Source: an uncultured Mycolicibacterium sp. (lineage in GTDB: Bacteria; Actinomycetota; Actinomycetes; Mycobacteriales; Mycobacteriaceae). From it: DNA of 41,681 nucleotides. Where the stretch lies: assembly GCF_937941905.1 (NCBI RefSeq), contig NZ_CALDGS010000172.1:1-41681 (forward strand). The letters run 5' to 3'. Every line of letters begins with the position of its first letter. Position 1 is the first letter of the stretch. The position numbers and the translations under genes were made by a program. The notes under the pieces were generated by a model that searched no databases, had not been told where the DNA came from, and worked only from the letters and a program-made list of their open reading frames with translations. This document shows positions 16,101 to 24,003 of the stretch, in pieces.

Positions 16101-18041
16101 TCAGGCGCTGTTCCGCCGGCGCCGGCGCAGCAGCAGCACCGCGGCGGCGGTGACCAGCCCCACCCCGGCCGCACCCGCGGCCAGCCACAGCGTGGCCGAC
16201 CCGTCGTCGTCGGCGGCGGCCGGCGCCGCGGCCGCACCGGCCGACACCATCACCGGCGCGCGGCCCGCGACGGCCAGCACCGCGTCCCCGGTCAGCCGGG
16301 CCCAGCGCTGCGGGTCCTCGTTGAGCCAGTCCAGCAGCCCGTCCAGCCGGGCCGGATCGCCGGTGGAGGTGGCGACCACCAGGCTGCGCTGCGCGTCGGC
16401 GTCGTAGACCACCTGCAGCGAGCCGAACGCGACCTCGGGGACGAGGGTGAGGGTCTGCGCGTCGCCGCCGTCCGGGTCGACCAGCCGGACCTCCCCGCCG
16501 GTGGCGGTCACCGGCAGCGGCAGCCGCGGGTCGTCGAAGCCGTCGGCGGCCACGAGCACCGCCGGCTCGGCGCCGTCGAGGACGGTGCCGGGTGCGGCCA
16601 CCGCGGTGCCCAGCGGCAGGCCGCTGATCCGCTGCAGCCCGCCGGCGATCAGCACCGCCCGGCGCGCGTCGTCGAAGCTGCCCTCGGCGACGCCGAAGGC
16701 GAGCTGCGGCATGAGCGCCTGCGGCACCGCGTCGAAACCGCGCGGCACCGGCGGCACCGCGGGCCGGGTGTGCACCAGCGAGGCGCCGTCGATGGTCAGC
16801 GTCAGCGGCTGGTACTCGCCGCAGCGGCCGGTGTTGCCGGTGATGGACAGCCCGACCACGATGTCGGTGTAGCGGCGCAGCAGTTCGTCGGGGATGTCGA
16901 CCCAGCGGTCGATGACGCCGTCGGCGGTCACCGGCCAGCGGTCGACGGTCTGCCCGCCCACGGCGACGGTGAGCTGCCCGCCGATGCCCTCGGCCAGCGG
17001 CGTGTGCGAGCCCTTGAGGTGAATCCGCACGTCCCTGACCGACCGGCCCAGCCGGGTCTGGTCCAGGCCGATGGAGACCTGCGGGTTGAGCGCGACGGCG
17101 CTGACGCCGGGCTGGCCGATGTCGGCCAGCGTGGCCTCGTCCGGCGGCAGCTGCGGCACCGCGCGGGTGGTGCCGACGACGGCCTTGGAGGTCACCGCGA
17201 AGATGCGCAGGTCGCTGGACAGCAGCCGGGACTGGTTGGCCAGCTCGCCCGGTTCGCCGCCGAGCACCAGGGCCGGGACGCCGTCGACACCCTGCAGCGA
17301 CACCCCGGGCTCCGCACCCTCGGCGACGATGATCTGCCGTTCCAGCGGCGCGGCCGGGACCGGCGGCAACAGGTCGCCGTCCAGCGGGACCACCCGCAGG
17401 TCGACGGGTTGGCGGCCGTAGCGGGCCAGCACCGCGGTGGTCATCCGGATGGCGGCGTCGGTCTCGGCGTGCGTGGGTTCGGCCGGCACGAACACGGTGA
17501 GCCGGTCCAGCACCGGCGGCAGGAAGTCGGCGATGGCCCGCGGGGCCACCTCCACCCCGTCGTAGCGGACGGCGGCGTCGGCGAGCCGCAGCGGCACCGC
17601 GGGATCGAACAGGCAGTACCCGTCCACCGGTTCGAGGTAGCTGCGCAGCGACAGCGTCGCCGCGTTGTCGTCGATGCGCACCCCGGGCAGCGGAACGGTC
17701 ACCGGCGCACCGAACTCCACCGGCAATTCGGTGCGCGATAGCGTGCGCCCGTCCTGTTCGGCGACGAGATACCCGCCGCGCACCCCGGCGGGCAGTTCCA
17801 CCCGTGCCTCGAGCGCGGCCGGAACGGTGCCCATCGGCACCGGCAGGACCACGGTCTGCGTACCCTGCAGGCCGTAAAGGGTCAGCGTGTCGGCGAACCC
17901 CATCTGCGCCAGTCCGAGCACCGGCGACTCGACCGGGCGGCCGCCCTCGCCGGGGACCGCGGACGCCGGCGCGGCCGGCGCGACGGCGAGCATGGCAGAT
18001 ATCCCGATTGCCCAGATCGGGCGCAGCAAACCCCTTTTCAC
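16101..18041 (-). CDS. Exported BcsB-like protein with C-terminal membrane anchor
   Basis: This encodes 646 residues from a GTG at 18041. A signal peptide (about residues 1-28, ending ASA before VPG) and one C-terminal TM helix followed by RRRRRN place it on the outside of the cytoplasmic membrane. Length, beta-rich content and the repeated pattern IHLKGSHTPLAEGIGGQLTVAVGG resemble BcsB, the partner of the cellulose synthase that guides the polymer out and carries carbohydrate-binding domains. Three or more Cys in GYCLFDP and GRCGEYQ could pair in the envelope. It heads a cluster with a membrane protein, a GT2 synthase and a GT-C. The start has no Shine-Dalgarno; a TATGAT box 6 nt upstream suggests a leaderless message. 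The BcsB relationship is an inference at fold level. Confidence 0.72.
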   Translation of the reverse strand: MKRGLLRPIWAIGISAMLAVAPAAPASAVPGEGGRPVESPVLGLAQMGFADTLTLYGLQGTQTVVLPVPMGTVPAALEARVELPAGVRGGYLVAEQDGRTLSRTELPVEFGAPVTVPLPGVRIDDNAATLSLRSYLEPVDGYCLFDPAVPLRLADAAVRYDGVEVAPRAIADFLPPVLDRLTVFVPAEPTHAETDAAIRMTTAVLARYGRQPVDLRVVPLDGDLLPPVPAAPLERQIIVAEGAEPGVSLQGVDGVPALVLGGEPGELANQSRLLSSDLRIFAVTSKAVVGTTRAVPQLPPDEATLADIGQPGVSAVALNPQVSIGLDQTRLGRSVRDVRIHLKGSHTPLAEGIGGQLTVAVGGQTVDRWPVTADGVIDRWVDIPDELLRRYTDIVVGLSITGNTGRCGEYQPLTLTIDGASLVHTRPAVPPVPRGFDAVPQALMPQLAFGVAEGSFDDARRAVLIAGGLQRISGLPLGTAVAAPGTVLDGAEPAVLVAADGFDDPRLPLPVTATGGEVRLVDPDGGDAQTLTLVPEVAFGSLQVVYDADAQRSLVVATSTGDPARLDGLLDWLNEDPQRWARLTGDAVLAVAGRAPVMVSAGAAAAPAAADDDGSATLWLAAGAAGVGLVTAAAVLLLRRRRRNSA

Positions 18042-18072
18042 ATATCGATCATAGGCTTTTTACATATGTGAA
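18037..18072 (-). promoter_or_regulatory. Leaderless promoter and palindrome before the BcsB-like gene
   Basis: The minus strand has TATGAT (18048-18053) six bases before the GTG start, the arrangement of mycobacterial leaderless transcripts. A perfect 9-bp inverted repeat, TTCACATAT (18037-18045) and ATATGTGAA (18064-18072), flanks it, and the distal arm lies in a near-palindrome TTTACATATGTGAA. The stretch is strikingly AT-rich for this window. It looks like an operator for an unidentified repressor overlapping the -35 region. Confidence 0.5.
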
Positions 18073-18114
18073 CTTATTTGATGTTTCGGTTTGTTACCGA
18101 GGCCACAAAAGACA

Positions 18115-18145
18115 ACCGCCCACCGCGAAAAACGCGGTGGGCGGT
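18115..18145 (-). terminator. Intrinsic terminator of the S10 ribosomal operon
   Basis: A perfect 13-bp stem, ACCGCCCACCGCG (18115-18127) and CGCGGTGGGCGGT (18133-18145), encloses an AAAAA loop. It lies about 30 nt after the rpsQ stop. On the minus strand it is followed by TGTCTTTTG, a broken U-tract. It separates the S10 operon from the glycan cluster. Confidence 0.88.
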
Positions 18146-18175
18146 CGAAATTCGGCTGAAGCGGCCGGGCCGGTA

Positions 18176-18478
18176 CTACTTGGCCTTCTCGAGGATCTCC
18201 ACCAGCCGCCAGCGCTTGGTCGCCGACAGCGGACGGGTCTCCATCAGCTGCACCCGGTCACCGACGCCGGCGATCTCGTTCTCGTCGTGCGCCTTGACCC
18301 GCTTGGTGGTCCGGATGATCTTGCCGTAGAGCGGGTGCTTCACCCGGTCCTCGAGCTCGACCACGATGGTCTTCTGCATCTTGTCGCTGACCACGTAGCC
18401 GATCGCGGTCTTGCGCCGGCCACGGGGCTTCTCGGCCGGCGGGGTGTACTTGGGCCCCTTGGTGTTCGACTCTGCCAT
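18176..18478 (-). CDS. rpsQ: 30S ribosomal protein S17
   Basis: This encodes 100 residues. S17 binds 16S rRNA early and stabilises the 5' domain. The OB-fold core with GYVVSDKMQKTIVVELEDR and the C-terminal LMETRPLSATKRWRLVEILEKAK are diagnostic. The start reads GTG-ATG; I chose the ATG at 18478, which overlaps the rpmC stop as TGATG and is 6 nt from GAGGA. The N-terminal extension is short, unlike the long Ala/Lys-rich one of M. tuberculosis. It is the last gene of the S10 operon. Confidence 0.96.
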   Translation of the reverse strand: MAESNTKGPKYTPPAEKPRGRRKTAIGYVVSDKMQKTIVVELEDRVKHPLYGKIIRTTKRVKAHDENEIAGVGDRVQLMETRPLSATKRWRLVEILEKAK

Positions 18479-18711
18479 CACGATTCCTCACCGGCGGGCC
18501 CGGAAGCCAGACCCAACTCTCGTTCGCGCAGGATGGTGTACACACGCGCGATCTCCTGCCGCACCGTGCGGAGGCGACGATTGTTGGACAGCTGGCCGGT
18601 GGCCATCTGGAAGCGCAGGTTGAACAGCTCTTCCTTGGCCTCGCGCAGCTTTTCCTTCAGCTCGTCGTCGGTCAGATCGCGCAGTTCTCCAGGCGAGGTT
18701 CCAACTGCCAT
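18478..18711 (-). CDS. rpmC: 50S ribosomal protein L29
   Basis: This encodes 77 residues forming two antiparallel helices, the L29 fold; L29 borders the polypeptide exit tunnel and contacts trigger factor and SRP. The core LREAKEELFNLRFQMATGQLSNNRR is diagnostic, with longer actinobacterial ends. The frame is open further upstream to 18855, but that is antisense to nothing useful and overlaps rplP; the ATG at 18711 overlaps the rplP stop as TGATG, so that is the start. Confidence 0.96.
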   Translation of the reverse strand: MAVGTSPGELRDLTDDELKEKLREAKEELFNLRFQMATGQLSNNRRLRTVRQEIARVYTILRERELGLASGPAGEES

Positions 18712-19127
18712 CAGAACTGGTCCTCTCGGGTCACGATGCGTGCCTTGCAGGGCAACTTGTGGATTGCCCGGGTCAGCGCGGCCCGAGCGGTCTCCTCGTT
18801 CGGGAAGCTGAGCTCGAACAGCACCCGACCGGGCTTGACGTTGGCCACCCACCATTCCGGCGAGCCCTTACCCGAACCCATCCGGGTCTCGGCGGGCTTC
18901 TTGGTCAGCGGGCGGTCCGGGAAGATGTTGATCCACACCTTGCCACCACGGCGGATGTGCCGGTTGATGGCGATACGGGCGGCCTCGATCTGCCGGTTGG
19001 TGATGTAGGCGTGCTCGAGGGCCTGGATCCCGTAGTCGCCGAAGGCGACCGTGGTGCCGCCGCTGGCGATGCCGCGCTGCTTGGGGTGGTGCTGCTTGCG
19101 GTGCTTGACCTTCCGGGGGATAAGCAT
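18711..19127 (-). CDS. rplP: 50S ribosomal protein L16
   Basis: This encodes 138 residues, the normal size. L16 contacts A-site tRNA and helps organise the peptidyl-transferase region. It starts MLIPRKVKHRKQHHPK and contains NRQIEAARIAINRHIRRGGK and MGSGKGSPEWWVANVKPGR, all family signatures. The ATG lies 2 nt after the rpsC stop, and its stop overlaps rpmC, giving tight coupling. Confidence 0.97.
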   Translation of the reverse strand: MLIPRKVKHRKQHHPKQRGIASGGTTVAFGDYGIQALEHAYITNRQIEAARIAINRHIRRGGKVWINIFPDRPLTKKPAETRMGSGKGSPEWWVANVKPGRVLFELSFPNEETARAALTRAIHKLPCKARIVTREDQF

Positions 19128-19129
19128 TG

Positions 19130-19968
<839 letters not shown>

Positions 19969-19969
<1 letters not shown>

Positions 19970-20433
19970 TACTGCGAGCCTCCCTTCGCCTCGTCGGTGG
20001 TCGCCTTCTTGGCCGCAGCCGCCTTGCTCGCCTGGGCACGCCGCGCCCGGGCGGAGGTCGCCGTGCGCGAGTCCTTCCGCGGCCGGCTCTCGACGACAAC
20101 GGTGATGTGGCTGGTGCGCTTGCGGATCCGGAACGCCCGGCCCTGGGCGCGCGGACGGATCCGCTTGAAGGTCGGGCCCTCGTCGGCGTAGATGGTCGCG
20201 ACCACCAGCGTGGACGGGTCGAGGCCCTGGTTGTTCTGCGCGTTGGCGGCCGCGCTGGCGATCACCTTGGCGACCGGCTCGGCGGCGGCCTGCGGCGCCC
20301 AGCGCAGCAGGTCCAGCGCCTGGTCCACCGGCTTGCCACGGACCAGGTCGATGACCCGGCGGGCCTTGGTAGCCGAGACCCGCACGAACCGCGCCTTGGC
20401 CGTGGCGGACGGGTATTCAGTCGTGGTAGTCAT
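19969..20433 (-). CDS. rplV: 50S ribosomal protein L22
   Basis: This encodes 154 residues. L22 has a long beta-hairpin that lines the narrow part of the exit tunnel, where macrolide-resistance changes occur. The core RFVRVSATKARRVIDLVRGK and the hairpin segment ending RKRTSHITVVVESR are visible. A basic, Ala-rich tail of about 35 residues follows, as in other mycobacteria. Both ends overlap neighbours: the ATG overlaps the rpsS stop and the TAG overlaps the rpsC GTG. Confidence 0.97.
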
Positions 20434-20714
20434 CAGCGGCGCTTACTCTTCCGGTCGTCCTTGATGTGACCCTTGAACGTACGGGTCGGGGCGAATTCGC
20501 CGAGCTTGTGGCCCACCATGGCCTCCGTGACGAACACCGGCACATGCTTGCGGCCGTCGTGGACGGCGAAGGTGTGGCCGATGAAGTCCGGGATGATGGT
20601 CGACCGGCGCGACCAGGTCTTGATGACCTGCTTGGTGCCCTTCTCGTTCTGGGCGTCGACCTTCTTGAGCAGATGGTCGTCGACGAACGGACCCTTCTTC
20701 AGGCTGCGTGGCAT
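20433..20714 (-). CDS. rpsS: 30S ribosomal protein S19
   Basis: This encodes 93 residues, the standard S19 size. S19 sits in the head of the 30S subunit and forms bridges to the 50S with S13. MPRSLKKGPFVDDHLLKKV at the start and the C-terminal GHKLGEFAPTRTFKGH are diagnostic. It lies 18 nt after rplB; its stop overlaps the rplV start. Confidence 0.97.
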   Translation of the reverse strand: MPRSLKKGPFVDDHLLKKVDAQNEKGTKQVIKTWSRRSTIIPDFIGHTFAVHDGRKHVPVFVTEAMVGHKLGEFAPTRTFKGHIKDDRKSKRR

Positions 20715-20732
20715 CGTTGCTTCCTTTCCGGC

Positions 20733-21569
20733 CTAGCGCTTCTTGCCGGTGCGCCGGCGGCGGACGATGAGCTTGTTGCTCGCTTTGTTCGGCTTGCGGG
20801 TGCGGCCCTCGGGCTTGCCCCACGGGCTGACCGGGTGACGGCCGCCGGAGGTCTTGCCCTCACCGCCGCCGTGCGGGTGGTCGACCGGGTTCATCACGAC
20901 GCCACGGACGGTCGGGCGGCGGCCCTTCCACCGCATACGGCCGGCCTTGCCCCAGTTGATGTTGGCCTGCTCGGCGTTGCCCACCTCGCCGACGGTGGCG
21001 CGGCAGCGCACGTCGACGCGGCGGATCTCACCGGAGGGCATACGCAGCACGGCGTAGTTGCCCTCCTTGCCCAGCAGCTGGATGCTCACGCCGGCGGCGC
21101 GGGCCAGCTTGGCCCCACCACCCGGGCGCAGCTCCACCGCGTGCACCACGGTGCCGGACGGCATGTTGCGCAGCGGCATGTTGTTGCCGGGCTTGATGTC
21201 GGCGTTCGGGCCGGACTCGACGATGTCGCCCTGCTTGAGGCCCTGCGGCGCGATGATGTAGCGCTTCTCGCCGTCCCGGTAGTGCAGCAGCGCGATGTTC
21301 GCGGTGCGGTTCGGGTCGTACTCGATGTGCGCGACCTTGGCGTCGATGCCGTCCTTGTCGTGGCGACGGAAGTCGATCACGCGGTAGGCGCGCTTGTGGC
21401 CACCGCCCCGGTGCCGGGTGGTGATGCGGCCGTGCGAGTTGCGGCCACCCTTGCTGTGCAGCGGGCGCACCAGCGACTTCTCCGGATGGTCACGAGTGAT
21501 CTCGGCGAAGTCGGAGACGCTGGCACCGCGACGACCCGGGGTCGTCGGCTTGTACTTGCGAATTGCCAT
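20733..21569 (-). CDS. rplB: 50S ribosomal protein L2
   Basis: This encodes 278 residues. L2 is among the most conserved ribosomal proteins, needed for subunit association and peptidyl-transferase activity. The OB and SH3-like domains are present; the catalytic-region motif VMNPVDHPHGGGEG with its conserved His lies near residues 220-233. It starts MAIRKYKPTTPGRR and ends in a Lys/Arg-rich tail. The gaps on either side (33 nt to rplW, 18 nt to rpsS) are short and carry only ribosome-binding sites. Confidence 0.97.
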   Translation of the reverse strand: MAIRKYKPTTPGRRGASVSDFAEITRDHPEKSLVRPLHSKGGRNSHGRITTRHRGGGHKRAYRVIDFRRHDKDGIDAKVAHIEYDPNRTANIALLHYRDGEKRYIIAPQGLKQGDIVESGPNADIKPGNNMPLRNMPSGTVVHAVELRPGGGAKLARAAGVSIQLLGKEGNYAVLRMPSGEIRRVDVRCRATVGEVGNAEQANINWGKAGRMRWKGRRPTVRGVVMNPVDHPHGGGEGKTSGGRHPVSPWGKPEGRTRKPNKASNKLIVRRRRTGKKR

Positions 21570-21602
21570 GTCTTCTTAAATCTCTCTGCGTTATCCGCCG
21601 GC

Positions 21603-21905
21603 TCAGGCCGGTGCTCCGAACAGGTCGATCGGCTTGCTGCCCTCGGCCAGCGTCACGATGGCACGCTTGGTGCTCTTGCGCCGCCCGAACCCGGCGCGGG
21701 TGCGCTTGCGCTTGCCCTGCCGGTTCTGCGTGTTCACCGACGCGACCTTGACGCCGAAGATCTTCTCGATGGCGATCTTGATCTGCGTCTTGTTCGAGTC
21801 CGGGTGGACGAGGAAGGTGTACTGGTTCTCCTCGATCAGCCCGTAGGACTTCTCCGAGATGACCGGGGCGAGGATGATGTCGCGGGGGTCAGTGACGGTA
21901 GCCAT
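21603..21905 (-). CDS. rplW: 50S ribosomal protein L23
   Basis: This encodes 100 residues. L23 lies at the exit of the tunnel and docks trigger factor and SRP. Motifs: DIILAPVISEKSYGLIEENQYTF split by the usual loop, and the rRNA-contacting extension RQGKRKRTRAGFGRRKSTKR. The ATG overlaps the rplD stop (TGATG). Length and order are canonical for the S10 operon. Confidence 0.97.
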   Translation of the reverse strand: MATVTDPRDIILAPVISEKSYGLIEENQYTFLVHPDSNKTQIKIAIEKIFGVKVASVNTQNRQGKRKRTRAGFGRRKSTKRAIVTLAEGSKPIDLFGAPA

Positions 21906-22588
21906 CAGGCCGAAACCTCCTGGGCGGACTTGGTGTTGGCCTCGATGTAGGCGTTGAGGGCCTCCACGCTGAACACCACGTCGTCGGCCTTGAGCACGTC
22001 GTAGGTGTTGAGCTGGTCCGGAGCGATCACGTGCACGCCCGGCAGGTTGCGCACGCTCTTGGCGCCGGTCTCGTCGGCACGGCCGATGACCACCAGCACC
22101 TTCGGGCGATCGGTCAGGGTCGCCAGGAACGCCTTGGCCTTCTTGGTCGACGGGGTCTGGCCTTCCACCAGCTCGGTGACCGCGTGGATCCGGCCGTTGC
22201 GGGCCCGGTCGGTGAGCGCCCCGCGCAGCGCGGCGGCGATCATCTTCTTCGGGGTGCGCTGGCTGTAGTCACGCGGCTTGGGGCCGTGGACGGTGCCGCC
22301 GCCGGTGAACTGCGGCGCCCGGGTCGAGCCCTGGCGGGCGCGGCCGGTGCCCTTCTGCCGGTACGGCTTCTTGCCGCCACCGGAGACCTCGCCGCGGGTC
22401 TTGGTCGAGTGGGTGCCCTGCCGGGCGGCGGCCAGCTGCGCGGTCACCACCTGGTGCATCAACGCGATGTTGGGTTCGACGTCGAACAGTTCGGCCGGCA
22501 GCTCGACGGAGCCCTCGGTCTTGCCCGAGGGGCTCTTCACGTCAACTTTGAGAGTCATGCCTGTCTTGCTCCTCGCGTCCGCAGTCAC
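21905..22588 (-). CDS. rplD: 50S ribosomal protein L4
   Basis: L4 reaches into the exit tunnel; in E. coli it also represses its own S10 operon by binding the leader. The tunnel-loop region KTRGEVSGGGKKPYRQKGTG is clear, as is the C-terminal ADDVVFSVEALNAYI. The start is ambiguous. A GTG at 22588 overlaps the rplC stop as GTGA and gives 227 residues; an ATG at 22558 with GAGGAG about 10 nt upstream gives 217. Mycobacterial relatives have a few residues before the TLK.DVK segment, so I list the longer form. Identity is certain; the N-terminus is not. Confidence 0.95.
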   Translation of the reverse strand: MTADARSKTGMTLKVDVKSPSGKTEGSVELPAELFDVEPNIALMHQVVTAQLAAARQGTHSTKTRGEVSGGGKKPYRQKGTGRARQGSTRAPQFTGGGTVHGPKPRDYSQRTPKKMIAAALRGALTDRARNGRIHAVTELVEGQTPSTKKAKAFLATLTDRPKVLVVIGRADETGAKSVRNLPGVHVIAPDQLNTYDVLKADDVVFSVEALNAYIEANTKSAQEVSA

Positions 22589-23238
22589 TTCTCGCGCCGC
22601 TTGATTGCGCTGCGGACCATCACCAATCCGCCGTTACGCCCGGGGATGGCGCCCTTGATCAACAGCACGCCGTTCTCGGCGTCGACCTTGTGCACCAGCA
22701 GGTTCTGGGTGGTCACCCGCTCGTTGCCCATGCGGCCGGCCATCCGGGTGCCCTTGAACACCCGGCCCGGGGTCGCACAGCCACCGATCGAACCCGGCCG
22801 GCGGTGCACGGCCTGGGCGCCGTGGGCGGCACCCTGACCGCGGAAGCCGTGCCGCTTCATCGGACCGGCGAAGCCCTTGCCCTTGCTCGTGCCGGTCACG
22901 TCGACATAGCTGCCCTCGGTGAAGATGTCGGCGGTCAGCTCCTGCCCGACCTCGTACTCGGCGGCCTCCTCGGCGCTCTCGAGCCGCAGCTCGGCGAGGT
23001 GCCGGCGGGGGTTGACGCCCGCGGCCGCGTACTGACCGGCCAGCGGCTTGTTCACCTTGCGGGGGCTGATCTCGCCGTAGGCCAGCTGCACCGCGCTGTA
23101 GCCGTCGCGCTCCGGGGTGCGGATCCGGGTGACGACATTGGGACCGGCCTTGACGACCGTCACCGGCACGACCCTGTTGTTCTCGTCGAACACCTGCGTC
23201 ATGCCCAGCTTGGTGCCCAGAATGCCTTTCCGTGCCAT
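22585..23238 (-). CDS. rplC: 50S ribosomal protein L3
   Basis: This encodes 217 residues. L3 binds near the 3' end of 23S rRNA and its loop reaches the peptidyl-transferase centre. Visible signatures are GTKLGMTQVFDENNR, VTGTSKGKGFAGPMKRHGF, and RRPGSIGGCATPGRVFKG with MAGRMGNE. It starts 12 nt after rpsJ and its stop overlaps the possible GTG start of rplD. Length is normal for actinobacteria. Confidence 0.97.
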   Translation of the reverse strand: MARKGILGTKLGMTQVFDENNRVVPVTVVKAGPNVVTRIRTPERDGYSAVQLAYGEISPRKVNKPLAGQYAAAGVNPRRHLAELRLESAEEAAEYEVGQELTADIFTEGSYVDVTGTSKGKGFAGPMKRHGFRGQGAAHGAQAVHRRPGSIGGCATPGRVFKGTRMAGRMGNERVTTQNLLVHKVDAENGVLLIKGAIPGRNGGLVMVRSAIKRREK

Positions 23239-23250
23239 TTCTTGGGTCTC

Positions 23251-23556
23251 CTACTGGATGTTCACGTCGACGCTGGCCGGCAGATCGATGCGCATGAGCG
23301 CATCCACCGTCTTCGGCGTCGGGTCGAGGATGTCGATCAGCCGCTTGTGCGTGCGCATCTCGAAGTGCTCCCGCGAGTCCTTGTACTTGTGCGGGGACCG
23401 GATGACGCAGAACACGTTCTTCTCGGTCGGCAGCGGCACGGGCCCGACCACGCTGGCGCCGGTACGGGTCACCGTCTCGACGATCTTGCGCGCGGAGGCG
23501 TCGATCGCCTCATGGTCGTAGGCCTTGAGCCTGATGCGGATCTTCTGTCCCGCCAC
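23251..23556 (-). CDS. rpsJ: 30S ribosomal protein S10
   Basis: This encodes 101 residues from a GTG at 23556 with GTAGGAGAAGC just upstream. S10 belongs to the 30S head, binds tRNA and, as NusE, joins NusB in transcription antitermination. The motif RTGASVVGPVPLPTEKN and the C-terminal LMRIDLPASVDVNIQ are diagnostic. It is the first gene of the S10 operon; a leader of about 300 nt lies upstream, much longer than the spc leader. Confidence 0.97.
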   Translation of the reverse strand: MAGQKIRIRLKAYDHEAIDASARKIVETVTRTGASVVGPVPLPTEKNVFCVIRSPHKYKDSREHFEMRTHKRLIDILDPTPKTVDALMRIDLPASVDVNIQ

Positions 23557-23609
23557 GCTTCTCCTACCTCACTCCTATGGCCCCGGCTGGGGCCCTCTTC
23601 CCGGCGCAC

Positions 23610-23678
23610 TCACCGGCAGTACCGTCGCGCCGGAGCCGCCGGCAGCACCGGGTCGACTCCCGCCGACAGTGCCGGCAT
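23610..23678 (-). CDS. Candidate leader peptide upstream of rpsJ (22 codons)
   Basis: An ATG at 23678 is preceded by GGAG with 5-nt spacing (CGGAGCTGAAATG), a better ribosome-binding site than many real genes here have. It encodes 22 residues starting MPALSAGVDPVL and ending ARRYCR before a TGA, about 53 nt before rpsJ. The arrangement resembles regulatory leader peptides. A chance ORF of this size is likely in high-GC DNA, so the call rests on the Shine-Dalgarno and on its place in an operon leader. Confidence 0.3.
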   Translation of the reverse strand: MPALSAGVDPVLPAAPARRYCR

Positions 23679-23850
23679 TTCAGCTCCGCGCTGGTATGCC
23701 GCCGCTGTTTTTCTGTCTGTGGTTCACCGGTACCCGCGGTCGGGCGTGTCGCCCGCCCGCCTCGCCCGCGCGGGTGAGCCCGCACGTTCGATTCGGTACC
23801 GGATGCGCCCGTGGGGCGCCGTCGTGCACCCGGCCGGGCGTGATTTCCCG

Positions 23851-23863
23851 GCCCAAGGCAACC
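23851..23863 (-). repeat. Shared initial-transcribed element, copy at the rpsJ operon
   Basis: The minus strand reads GGTTGCCTTGGGC, identical to 6535-6547. It begins 3 nt after the TACTGT box. The flanking sequences of the two copies differ, so this is not part of a longer duplication. Confidence 0.7.
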
Positions 23864-23866
23864 CGA

Positions 23867-23897
23867 ACAGTATGCCCTACATCCCGGCAGCATCCAA
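23867..23897 (-). promoter_or_regulatory. Predicted promoter of the S10 operon
   Basis: On the minus strand TACTGT (23867-23872) fits the mycobacterial TANNNT -10 box. TTGGAT at 23892-23897 is the best -35, but the 19-nt spacer is long; TGGATG one base closer is an alternative. Support comes from the identical downstream 13-mer at the other ribosomal operon. Confidence 0.5.
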
Positions 23898-23930
23898 ATC
23901 CCTGCTCAACCGGGATCGGCCGGGCGCACC

Positions 23931-23949
23931 GGGGACCCATTATGTCCCC
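23931..23949. repeat. Inverted repeat between the esterase and the rpsJ promoter
   Basis: GGGGAC and GTCCCC flank a 7-nt loop containing CATTAT. It lies about 55 nt after the esterase stop and about 35 nt upstream of the rpsJ -35. It could be a weak terminator for the esterase or a regulator site for rpsJ; no U-tract follows. Confidence 0.35.
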
Positions 23950-24003
23950 TGCCCCACCGCCGGGTGAAGGCCCCACCCGCCCCGCGGCGAGCGCCCGGCG
24001 GGC

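Larger units (their letters stand above)
23557..23866 (-). promoter_or_regulatory. Long 5' leader of the S10 operon
   Basis: This is the transcribed but mostly non-coding stretch between the predicted rpsJ promoter and rpsJ. It holds the shared 13-mer at its 5' end (23851-23863), a candidate 22-codon leader ORF (23610-23678), and a hairpin GGCCCC-AGCC-GGGGCC about 23580-23595 shortly before the rpsJ ribosome-binding site. Such a length leaves room for regulation, for example by L4 as in enterobacteria, but that is not shown for mycobacteria. The upstream remainder of this gene-poor stretch (23873-24003) carries the promoter and an inverted repeat. Confidence 0.5.
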
